From Lumbricus rubellus (lineage: Eukaryota; Annelida; Clitellata; Crassiclitellata; Lumbricidae): DNA of 64,000 bases. This document shows positions 21,495 to 32,300 of the stretch, in pieces. Numbering within the stretch: position 1 is the first letter of the stretch; every line of letters begins with the position of its first letter. The translations under genes and the position numbers were made by a program. Below the pieces are notes generated by a model. The model searched no databases and was not told the origin of the DNA. It was given only the letters and a program-made list of their open reading frames with translations. The stretch covers positions 5,439,845-5,503,844 of the forward strand of contig OX243827.1 of the NCBI GenBank assembly GCA_945859605.1. The letters are read 5' to 3'.

Positions 21495-24400
21495 TTAGGC
21501 GGCGCTGTGGGACTTTGACTCTTCTTTCTCTTCGCTCTTCGTAGGAGTCGCCTCAGTTTTCACCATGGAAGAACTAGAGATAACCGCTTCTCCAAAGACT
21601 TGTTTAAGCATCTCTATTTCTTGCACTGACTCGATTCGACCTGACGCCTGTTTAATTGCTTCATCTGTTGGTGATGCATCATCATCGTGTTTAAACATCG
21701 TTTCAGGATGTGGTGATGCCGCCTCCACATGCGTGTCAGACTGCTTCTGTTCCACCAAATCATGGTTGAGTGCTAACTCCTTATGGTCAGACACTTGTTT
21801 CTGCATGTCACCTTTTCCCGAGACCACGTTGTGGTCAGATACCTCAGCGTTTGCTGATGCCATATTAGAGTCAGATCCCTGTTTAACCATTTCATTTGCT
21901 GGCAATGCCACATTGATGTCGGATACATGTTCCACTACTTCATCCGTTGGTGAAAATTCCTCATGGTATGATGTCTTTTGTTCAACCGTGTTTGGCGATG
22001 CCTTATTGATGTTGATGTTCCTTTCCGGTTTCGGCAATATATCGCCGAGTATTATCACCTTGTGGTCAGATAATTGCGGCATTATCAGACTATTTTCAGC
22101 GTGTGCTAATGCCGCAATGTGTTCTGCTGATTTATGGTCAGCGTCTGCTTCACCGTGTTCCGTTGCCAGCTTCTCAGCCGAAGCTGTTGGTGCTACCTCA
22201 TGGTCAGGTACCTGCTTGTCAGCGTTTGCTTCACCGTGTTCCGTTGCCAGCTTCTCAGCCGAAGCTGTTGGTGCTACCTCATGGTCAGGTACCTGCTTGT
22301 CAGCGTCTGCTTCACCGTGTTCCGTTGCCAGCTTCTCAGCCGAAGCTGTTGGTGCTACCTCATGGTCAGATACCTGCTTCTGCTTGTCAGCGTCTGCTAA
22401 TGCCGCACTGTGTTCCGATGCCAGCTTCACAATCGAGTCTATCGATAGAACCTCATTGCGCTCCATCAACGCAGCTTCTGGCGATGCTCCCTTTGGATGT
22501 GGTATGCCAATCTCGACCTCCATGACGCTTATCTGTTCCCACTTTTTTGCCAGCTCCTGAATAATCTCTTGTGGATTTAAGTTCTGGATGTCAGGCAGAA
22601 CGCGGTAATCTTTGTCAGAGGGCTCAGAAGCACATTGCGACACCATCTCTGGGATATCCAAAGGCTACAACAAGAACAGAAAATGCGTTGGAAAAATATG
22701 CGTTGCCTCTTACTTTTTCATCGTGAGACTAAAGCTCGCAAATTGCAAATTGCAAATTGCGGCGCAAAATTGCGGTGCAAAAAATTACTGTCGCAGAAAT
22801 GCAAGGTGGTCCAGCATAAATGTCCCAACTTTGCATGCATATAACTTCGCCAATTGTTGGAATTTATTTATACGCTATGCGTCAAATTAAAGGTATTTCA
22901 CTCTAGTATTTGCACTGAAAATGGAACTGGTACAAGTAGGCCCTAAAGGTTTTAATTGTACGCTCGGAACAGCACTAGCTACCATATTTTGTAAAGTAGG
23001 GACATTTATGCTGGACCTCTCTGAAGAAGCCTCAAAAGCTATCAACAGTTAGGCCTAGGGCTACAATTGAGTGCTTTAGACTTCCGCTCCGCGATGATAG
23101 GCCTAAACTTATTAAAGAATAGCGAGTTCTACAGCATCGGCGCTGAAAAATTTACATATTCGAAGTAGACTACTATATTATATAGGACTAGGTTACATCC
23201 TAGGCTGTTCTTGGTGACAGATGTTCTGCCACTTGAATCATTGTTGTCGTCTTTCTCAAGAGCTACGGCCCAAGCTCTTCAGTTTGACCCTTATATCGAT
23301 GACAATTTATTTGGCGCCATACTACAACTTCAAGGGCGCCTAACATAGGCCTACAACTAGGCTTTTCAAAAATAAATAAGTAATGAGTCGTGATTTAAAG
23401 CAGAATTTTAAGCATATTTAGTGACCCTGCCCAGGAGGGTTTGTGAAGTTAGGATGGACGACGACGATGACGATGATTAGGGTGAAGATGAGTTTTCGAT
23501 AATAATTTCTAATATACGAGGAAGAAGCTATTGAGGAAATCCCAGTAGATTTTAATTTATATTGTAAACATGCTTTAGTTAGAAATGGCAGAATTTAAGC
23601 GTATTTTAAAGAGCCTTTGTTACCATGTAAAGACTTCCGCTAAAGTCTTAAGAATAAGCAAGAATGTGTATGCATGTATGAGCACCTGTTATAGCACCCC
23701 TTCAAGAGGCGCTCCCGACTACTGCGCGGACACTGAATAGGAGTTTCACGCCGAAGTGCACGAACAATTGCACTCAATTGAAGGACTTTCTCAGGGTCCT
23801 TACGCGACGATTTATTGGAATTCGCAACCTTCCAGCTCCAGGGCATACCACCATGCCCCATCATAATGAAGAATGAAGCCCGTATAGGCATTTAATAATA
23901 CTGAATCATACGGAAGAAGACCATATACTTACCAGTGCAGTACATGTATCTGACTTAATGACGATAGGTTTCCAGCTAAGCACAACCATTGTGCTCGGTT
24001 CATCAGGACCAATCAGCAGCGATGGATCCTCACATCCGGTGAGTACGTCTTCAACGTCCGGTGTCATCATCGTTGCTGGAGAATCGCGACCACTCAATGG
24101 ATGCCGATCGTCGTCTGGCCAATCAGCGGACGGCTGAACGGCCGGCCTATCCAAGGTGTCTTCTTCCTGGACAGAAGAAAGAGACGGAGCAGGAGAAGAT
24201 GGATATGGAAATCGAGATGGAGCTTCGGGTTCAGACGGAGATGGAGATGGAGGAGAAGGAGGACGAGCTTCTCTACCACACGTGTGTGGCGCTGGTTGAG
24301 GTTGAAGGTCAATGGCCAGCCAGTTGATCAGCGGCTCTTCTTTCACTGGAACGGCGGCTCGAGTCAATTCGTTCCAGTCTGTGTCGTAATCCTTGTCAGA

Positions 24401-26314
24401 AACGTCTTTCAGGTCGATGTTCAGCCATGCCGTTGATGAGCGACTCTGCAGTGGAGGAACCCAGAACGGTGACCAGTCGATAATCAGTTCATCAGGTGGG
24501 GGAGACGCGTCTTCTAGACTTACGACATCATCTGGGCATGCAATACATGCAGGTACATCAAGATCTTGGTATGGAACTGTTCTAACACATGCCGGTACAT
24601 CGACCATTGCAATGTGGTCTGCAGAAGGCATATCTGATTTGTCATCAAGTGCTTTCTCTTCTGGTCTGAAGATGTCGTCGTCATCCATCGTTTGAACGTA
24701 CTTGTGTTCAACTGCAACAGCAAGTTCAAACGCTATCTCATCCTGCCTCTCAGGACTACCTACGTCGCGTCGTGGTCTTGGTTGAATCACAAGTGTCTCC
24801 ACTTGACTGGATGAGTCCACTTTCAAAGGTCGTTCGACTGGAGGAGGTGTCTGTGGTCGCAGTGGAGGTGGAGGACGAGGAGGAGGCGGAGTCGGAAGAC
24901 GCTGCCACTTCTTACATTTAAGTTCCCGGTCGATGATCCTCGCCAGCCCAGCATCATTTTCCGCATGCAATTTCGATGCCTTGTCATCAATTGAAGAGAC
25001 AGTTTTCTTTTCGAGCAACTCAATCTCTCTGTCTCCTTCGTCTTCAGCTCTCTGCCTATCCTCCGCCGTCGACGCCGCGACCTTCTTCCGCACTGCCAGT
25101 GAACCGCGACATTTGCGCAGGACTTGAGGTCGCGTGATTTGGTACCAGAAGAGGGGTGGCGGTGGGCAATTGCATCGACACTCGTGGTCCTGATTCAGAT
25201 TCTCGACAACGGAAGAGATCAGCTCCGCCTCCATCTTCTGGAGAAATGGAGACTTCGTCATATAGCGCAAGTGATTTCGATCAGTCTGAACTGCAACACA
25301 CTTTGATTCCAACCTTCTTGCACATCCTTTGCAAGATTGTTCGTCGTTTGAAGCACTCACACTGTCGTCTATATGTTTATCAGAAAATAACGACAGTTTT
25401 AAATGTACTACAATGACTTCATAATACATATTACTCCTATTAATACCTAGAAATGTAGTACAGTCTGTTTAGAACACTAGAGATACTTTGTATATCAACA
25501 TCTGCCAGTCTATAAAGTTAGAGAACTCTAAGAATGCTCAATAGTAGCCTAAGTGTGATAAGCAGAACTAAAAAGGTTCACACTCCAAACTGCGGTTTTT
25601 TTTTGAGAAGATGAATTAAATACTCAACCAGCGGGACACGTACGTAACTGTTCTTTTCTCGCTGCCCGTGTTATTCGACTGGACGGATTTTCGACTTTCT
25701 CTGAATCGAACACTTCCAGGTCTGTAAATAAAAATAACTACAAAATATAGGGGCAAGCTTGAACCTAAACTTGATATAAAGAGAACAGCAAACGTTGCAT
25801 AGCTTAAGTTACACCGCTTTGCTGAATTTCTAAACTAATTGCAGCGCTCGTGAATAAGTTGGTGCCTCGCGCTTGGCTTTCAAGTAGTGCTTTAGAAATT
25901 TGGAGATTACGAATGGCGAAGCTGCGCAAGCATACGGAAAGACCTGGTAAGCCTGGGAAGCTATGGTGGCTATGTGAAATGCAAATGAACGATTAACCAA
26001 TGTCGCTCATGAGCTGAGTGAATCAAAATGGTCGTCTGTTAGAGAACAGTTTACTGTAGCCTATACGTACCGCAGACGGTGGTCATTTCCAAGTCCTGCA
26101 GTTGACAGAGAGTGCGGCGATTGAGTTCAGCATCGAGGTAATCGGCCAGGAAATTAGCTGCTTCGAGCGGCTTGCTGATGAGAACGGCCCTCACGAGTTT
26201 ATTCAGCAGCGCTGGCAAACCTTTCGGAGTTCCTTTTCTCGACGAGACCGCTGCTGCCGACAGCGACGACGACGGCGATGTGTCGTCTAAACTGCGGACT
26301 GCCATGGACTTCAT
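21495..26314 (-). CDS. RIIa-domain protein (CABYR/SP17-type N-terminus), four exons, 988 aa
   Basis: Minus-strand exons: 26314-26071, 25721-25644, 25407-23933, 22664-21495. GT/AG junctions and phases (1, 1, 0) agree, giving 2967 nt ending in TAA. The start is the first ATG after an in-frame stop; a good acceptor (ttcttattttgcag) just above 26363-26380 suggests a 5' UTR intron. Residues about 30-68 (PKGLPALLNKLVRAVLISKP, then ANFLADYLDAELNRR) match the RIIa dimerisation/docking fold of PKA regulatory subunits, which also opens sperm-tail proteins such as CABYR, SP17 and ropporin and binds AKAP amphipathic helices. The long third exon is charged, then proline-rich (LPTPPPPRPPPP). The fourth is acidic with three ~27-residue repeats (about 690-772) containing DHEVAPTASAEKLATEHGEA. 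No IQ motif, kinase or cAMP-binding domain is seen. I infer a scaffold or flagellar fibrous-sheath-like role; the domain call is firmer than the role. Confidence 0.82.
22140..22390. repeat. Coding 81-bp tandem repeat, three copies
   Basis: Three nearly identical 81-bp units (cttctcagccgaagctgttg, gtgctacctcatggtcaggt on plus) in the last exon of the RIIa gene encode 27-residue repeats. Only a handful of bases differ between units, far less than elsewhere in the exon, so expansion or gene conversion is recent. Confidence 0.93.
23687..23865 (-). mobile_element. SINE copy, antisense, in RIIa-gene intron 3
   Basis: The reverse complement shows the body and head of the SINE at 11784: tggggcatggtggtatgcc, aaggttgcgaattccaa, ggacctgagaaagtccttc-like and aggggtgctataac. 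The B box is altered, so it is an old copy. Confidence 0.85.
25840..25915 (+). repeat. Dispersed repeat with GATTACG tail, copy 2
   Basis: Reads gcagcgctcgtgaataagtt, ggtgcctcgcgcttggcttt and tttagaaatttggagattac. The same sequence occurs at 3757-3850, 40758-40835 and, in part, 45219-45245. It looks like a 5'-truncated SINE or LINE 3' end that terminates in GATTACG repeats. Confidence 0.75.
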
Positions 26315-26766
26315 GATTGTCGGAGGCAGCAGCAGAATTATCGCCTCCTCGATCAATGTTTAGTGCACGAAGCACAACTGCAAAATAAGAAATATGCAGG
26401 CAGGCAACGTTTTGCTAACAATGCAACAGAACAAATTCAAATTACAGAAAGATGGAGAGTGTCAAGTAGCAGCGGTTGGCTAATTTGTGGTAAACGATAA
26501 CAAATATTATAATTATTGCTTCAGCGGCTTTAATATTTTGACGAAATGCAGAATCTACTCAGTTATTTCGAACATGTTTTAGTCTAAGTAGCCTATCTGA
26601 CTGATCGTTAGTTTCTGCTATAATAAGGTTTGAAGGTTTGCGCTTAGCAGGTGTTTGTTCGTAGGCCTACATGTATTGTATATAACCTATTATAGCCTAT
26701 CGTCTCAGCCTACTACGTGACTGCTTCCAGAGTCCAGACGCCGTTCAGACGGCTAATGCAGCTCCG

Positions 26767-27083
26767 TCCAGGGGCGGATCCAGGGGGGGGCTTATCCGGC
26801 CATGGCCCCCCCATTTAGAATTCCCATGTATCGTGGCCCCCCCCATTTGGATTGAACATGCTGTGGAATAATGTACATATTGTACAATTTGGCCCCCCCT
26901 ATTAAGAAATACCCATGCATTGTGGCCCCCCTCCAAAAATTTGGCTGAGTGACTAAAAAAAAAAAAAAGGTCATCAACTTTTTTGGCGGACAAAAATAAT
27001 GGTATTATTTTCCCAAAAATTTGGCCGGATGACTAAAAAAAAAAAAAAAAAAAAAGGTCATCAACTTTTTAGGCGGATACGAG
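26767..27083. mobile_element. hAT-type MITE fragment ending in an ACC array
   Basis: Begins caggggcggatccaggggg and carries repeated blocks such as ggcccccccatttag and tttggc-ggatgactaaaaaaa, the second one duplicated with ggtcatcaacttttt-ggcgga. The matching right terminus (ggatccgcccctg) is missing; the copy runs into the ACC microsatellite. Related to the intact MITE at 28746-29045. Confidence 0.7.
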
Positions 27084-27239
27084 ACACCACCACCACCACC
27101 ACCACCACCACCACCACCACCACCACCACCACCACCACCACCACCACCACCACCACCACCACCACCACCACCACCACCACCACCACCACCACCACCACCA
27201 CCACCACCACCACCACCACCACCACCACCACCACCACCA
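27084..27239. repeat. ACC trinucleotide array 1
   Basis: About 52 perfect ACC triplets. Poly-Thr, poly-Val and related frames here are artefacts of the repeat. Confidence 0.97.
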
Positions 27240-27780
27240 TGCCATGCGTGTTTCGCATCTGGACTATTCCATTATGCTGAACATCAAGGGGTTCCAGGTT
27301 CGTCATCATTGTTTCATCATTAGGCCATCGATAGCCGAACGATTACGCACGTGTATGGGAAAAGAAAGGATTTCACTATATACCAACAACCGAAAACCAT
27401 GCCGCAGTAGTGCCACGTTTCCAGCGTTGTGCTGCCCGTCGCTGCTCTTCGCACTACTAATGTTTCTCGGCTCTGTAGACAATGAAAATACTGTTAAACT
27501 ACCATCATCGGGAATCGGTACGAGAAACTTTCGGCTGAACTCTCCGTGTAGCCAACGCGTAGGAGTTTGACAATGGGGTGACTTGTGCTTCTCGAGCGGT
27601 GTTTTGCCTAAGGATGACTTCTGTCGTGACGTTACCATCAATAGGCTTGAGCTATATGAGTGGGCGCCGCTGATGGCTGCCATATTTGTCTTGTATTTGT
27701 TTTTTTATGTCGTGTTTTTTGTGCTTGTAAACCAGAGTGCGTTTTGCAGCTGGTACATTAAAGAATATACTTACTTACTT
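27240..27780. other. Unassigned stretch between two ACC arrays
   Basis: It contains a 125-codon minus-strand frame (27306-27683; includes LVPIPDDGSLTVFSLSTEPR) and an overlapping plus frame. I recognise no domain and see no splice signals or start context, so I leave it as unassigned rather than a gene. Being bracketed by arrays of the same triplet suggests it may be part of a duplicated or transposed unit. Confidence 0.4.
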
Positions 27781-28050
27781 ACCACCACCACCACCACCAC
27801 CACCACCACCACCACCACCACCACCACCACCACCACCACCACCACCACCACCACCACCACCACCACCACCACCACCACCACCACCACCACCACCACCACC
27901 ACCACCACCACCACCACCGCCACCACCACCACCACCACCACCACCACCACCACCACCACCACCACCACCACCACCACCACCACCACCACCACCACCACCA
28001 CCACCACCACCACCACCACCACCACCACCACCACCACCACCACCACCACC
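27781..28050. repeat. ACC trinucleotide array 2
   Basis: Ninety ACC triplets with one ACC-to-GCC-type interruption at 27919. It follows a short ttacttacttacc lead-in. Confidence 0.97.
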
Positions 28051-28745
28051 CTCTCATCACCTCATAATCTCATCATCTGATCAGTTGTCTTTGCTCCTTT
28101 CAGTGCATTGGCAGGAAACCCGGTATAGGCCTACAGTCTGCAGAAAGGCTTTCTTATTTGCGAGGAACAATAGCAAAATTAATGAAGCAGGATTGAGGAT
28201 TGAGATGTGCCGTTGTAATTCAGTAGGTTGATTAAATGATAGTCGAGCGACTATACTCACTTGTGCTTTTGGAAATGAGATCGTAATCAATGGAAAAAAA
28301 CTGTTTTGTCTGTGGCTGAACTTATTTTCCCACAAACTATAAATCACTGCAAATACACGCGCATGACGACAACAAAGAAAATGATCGTGACGACATTCCT
28401 CCGTCGTCTCTCCTATAAATAGAAATAGACGTCATCAATCGTGAATGACTTGTCCGTCATTATTCTAGAGATGACGACGACGACGACGATGATGGTCGAA
28501 GCTCAGCAATGATAGAACAAAATATGACACGCCTCGGAAAGATAAATCTACCAGAGATTACGTGACAGCCATGCATCAACTCGTTTTAGAGAAAGAAGAC
28601 AGGATAGACGTCGGTAGAGTAGGCTAATTAACACGCTGGCGCAGAGAGCGAGAGGTAGCCTAACGAGTTTGCAACCCGTAAGGCGAATGTGCTTTGTAGG
28701 CTACGTAGGCTGCTATTAGCGCCGATTATTGCAGGCTGTCTGTTC
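28051..28745. other. Intergenic stretch between ACC array 2 and a hAT MITE
   Basis: No recognisable exon, repeat family or RNA gene. A few purine-rich gacgacgac runs occur near 28470. It is part of the divergent region between the RIIa gene and ASB paralogue A. Confidence 0.4.
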
Positions 28746-29045
28746 CAGTGGCGGATCCAGAACTCTTTCAAGAGGGGCGTGGGGGCAAAAATCTTTGATC
28801 TCGGGACAAAGAAAAAAATCGTCGTTGGTCGCCCAAAAAAGTTGATGGAAAAAATACTTTTAGTCCTCCACCAGAAAGCCCCATGGAGGGGGGCACGTCC
28901 AATGCAATTTTCTTTACGATGGGGGCCAATAAGCCATGCCACCCCTATTCCTATTACTAATTTCATATCTAATGAAGGGGGGCACGTCCCATGCCAGTTT
29001 TAAATGGGGGCCATGGCCGGATTGGCCCCTCTGGATCCGCCCCTG
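28746..29045. mobile_element. Intact hAT-type MITE, 300 bp, 8-bp TSD
   Basis: Ends cagtggcggatccaga and tctggatccgcccctg are inverted repeats with one mismatch, flanked by perfect 8-bp duplications GTCTGTTC (28738-28745 and 29046-29053). There is no transposase. It ends 263 bp before the start codon of ASB paralogue A, inside the presumed promoter region. Confidence 0.93.
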
Positions 29046-29308
29046 GTCTGTTCTGTTAGCAGGGCCTATAGTTAAGATTTGTGTATTCTGTTATCTGCGT
29101 TCTTGTGTATTGTTTCAACTGGATAATTGTACACTGCAACCGGTTTGTTCTGTCACCGGATTGTTGAATAAACGGAAATTATTTTTAGGCCTCTATTATT
29201 TTTTAAATCAAAATCTGAGCTTCTATTATACTATATCTATGGCAGAAGCAGAATATTATAACCATAGATATCTCTGATTAAAAGTATATTTAAAACCTAT
29301 GAGCTAAG

Positions 29309-32300
29309 ATGGCGGCATGGAGCAGGACGAACGATGTCCTGCTGCAGCAGGAAATTGAAAATGGACGATTGCTGGTGGAAAAAGCAAAGCTGGGAGACGC
29401 AGATAGTGTTAAATACCTCCTGGAGCAAGGAGTGTTGGTGAACGCCGAAACGTACAATATGTCACTGTTTTATAAACTCGAAAACTACTGGACGCCACTG
29501 CACTTTGCTGCGAGTCGTGGATTCACGGATATAGTTCGTCTTCTTATAAAATATGGAGGTTACGTTTCTTGCATTTATGTCACCATCTGTGTTACTGTTT
29601 GATTAATTGACACTTTCTGCCAGGACTATGGAATTTTATCGAGTTGCGTTTCGCATCTGCCCGTCCGCCTGCTGCGCCTGATCAACATATAATATTATAG
29701 GACTCACTTTTTGTGTATTAGTCCCCTAGCTTCTAGTCCTTGGCTGCGCCCAGGCTGTCTGCAAACTCTCCTAAAGTTATAATTAAACGTGTGTTTCACT
29801 GCTTGGGGTTAAGTGGTAGTTCCTTTTGCACACACCTTGTTGAATATTTTCATCATCATCATCAGCAGCAGCATAATTTTAGTGGTTGACAATCTACATG
29901 GAATAACCTTCGTTTGAATCTGCACATCTTGTATACTGCCGTGCTAAGCAAAAAGACAGTAACTCAAAAAAGACGATTCTGCGTAAAACGATAAAGAAGA
30001 AATCGGTTTAATTCAACCAGAAATAAAGCTAGAATCTTTCTGAATTTTTGCAAGCAGTTATATATAAACTACTGAATTTTGAAACTAAACTAGTTTTTTG
30101 TGAAATTTGTGTAAAAATTGTATAAAAATGAGATACTGCTTTTTTGCTTAGTATCGAAGAATTGAACATCGGTTTGATGCTAAGCAAGAAAGCAGTAACT
30201 CATCGTATGGTAGAGTGGGCTGGTTAAAAATAATTGTTCTCTTTGTGATACAAACATGAAATTTGGTATATACCACGAACATGTCCTAAGAAAAATATTT
30301 GGCTAAAGGGTCATTGCAGATTTTACCTCTGACCCCAACGGCAGCCATTTTCCAAAATGGCCGACATATATACATACTATTAAATATCCCGGCTTCTATT
30401 TCACTTAGAAGTGTCATCTTAGTGTCTAATCATACATATTTAGGGACGATGATTCCAATAGTGCCATCTAAAACCAACTCTGGCTTCAACGGCGGCCATT
30501 TTTCAAAATGGCCTACCAAAATCGTGACTTTTTAATATCTCAGCATTAAATCCACTTAGAATCGTCATCTTGGTGCCTAAATATACATATTTAGGGACAT
30601 GGATTCCAATGGGGCCACCCAAAACTTCATCTGGCCTCAATGGCGGTCATTTTCAAAATGGCCGTCCAAAATGTGAATTTTGCAAATCCCTGTTTTTGGG
30701 TCGGCCATTTTGGAAAATGGTGGTCATTGAGGTCACTGGGAACTATGTGATGGCGCTATTGAGATTACTGACTGAAATGTGCATGTTTTGACACCAAGAT
30801 GACAATTCCGAGTGAACTGAAAGCCGAGATATTAACAAATCCTTCTTGTTGGGTCGGCCATTTTGGAAAATGGCCGCCATTGAGGCCATTGGGAAAATTT
30901 GGATGGCTCCACTGGAATCCGTGACCCTGAAAGTGTAAGTTTTGACACCAAGATGATGATTCTAAGTGAATTGTAAGCTGAGAAATTGGAAAATCCATAT
31001 TTTGAACGCCATTTTGGAAAATGGCCGCCATTCAGACCCATGGGAAAACTTTTAGATGACCCTATTGGACTCCTTGACCTTGAATGTGTATGTTTTGACA
31101 CCAAGATGACGATTCTAGGTGAATTGAAAGCCGATATATTGAAATATCTGTAAATCGGTCGGCCTTGAATATACATGGAATACTAAGCAAGAAGACAGTA
31201 ACTCAAGTTACTGCTTTTTTGCATAGCACGACGACCCAATTTTGAGATACTGTGAATTTCGTTTCCGTTTTTTTCCATGTTCCCGGACCGATACCGTTTC
31301 CTTGCTTCCAGGTATGATAGAACATGTTGTCAGGATGTGAAAACAAGTGCTAACTCAAAAACGGAAAAACTTGAGTTACTGTCTTTTTGCTTAGCACGGC
31401 AGTATAGGGATGATGCATGCGCTTTGTACACTTTGTACAAACACTTGAAAACTTTAATAAGTTGGTTAAAATCCATGGTCTATATCAGTGCTGTCCAATC
31501 TTTTTGACCACTGTGGGCCACTGAAGAACTCTTTCTTTAAGTCAAGGGACGCAGCGTTGAATTCAAAATCAACAACCATAATATGATGCGAAAATTAAGC
31601 TGTTTTACAATTTAGGCTACTATGGAATAATCATAATGCATTTGTCGCGGTAATTGGATCTCACCTTGTCAAATAACACGCCAAGTTACGAACTTTATTT
31701 ATGGCTATGCAAGTATACTCGCGATCTCTTTTTCTTCATTTTCACAAAATTAAAAAAATTCATTAGCTTAGACAGTCCACTTAAAATTGGCATGCAGACC
31801 GCTGGTTGTACAGCACTGGTCTACATTGTCAAATGCGGCACTGACATCAAATGGGCCAGCAGGAGTATGTTATTATATTAATGCTGCTTAAATCATTTGA
31901 TGAGACAATATGTCAGACATGTGCATTGTGCCGACATTTGCTTCTGAGTATTAACCTTGAAGATTTAAATCCTTTTAATGAATAATCTTGTTACTCAGAT
32001 TTTTAAGACATTTATACTATGTTGTGATGGACACCAATCTAGTTTTGTAACTTAATAAAAATTGTGGAGTTTTTCATCTCATGTAGACTTTGAGCAGTGA
32101 ACATGTAATTAATTGTTTTCAGCCGATTTGGATGTGCCTGACATGTATGATGTGACGCCAGTTCATTTAGCGGCTGAGGCTGGACAGACGGACTGTCTGC
32201 GACTGCTGCTTGATGCTGGTGCTCTTGTTAATCAGGGAACATTGTATAGAAGACCACAATGGAGCAAGACAAATGGTTAGTAAGATCCAAATTACCAGAC

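Noticed and set aside
21565..22560. 331-codon plus-strand frame opposite the RIIa gene
   Set aside because: Shadow of the minus-strand exon 4; the minus frame has matching splice acceptor phase, stop and repeat periodicity.
27306..27683. 125-codon minus frame between the ACC arrays
   Set aside because: Open but without a recognisable family, splice signals or start context; not called as a gene.
26999..28231. Poly-Thr, poly-Pro, poly-Val and poly-Trp frames up to 165 codons
   Set aside because: All lie across the ACC arrays; composition is set by the repeat.
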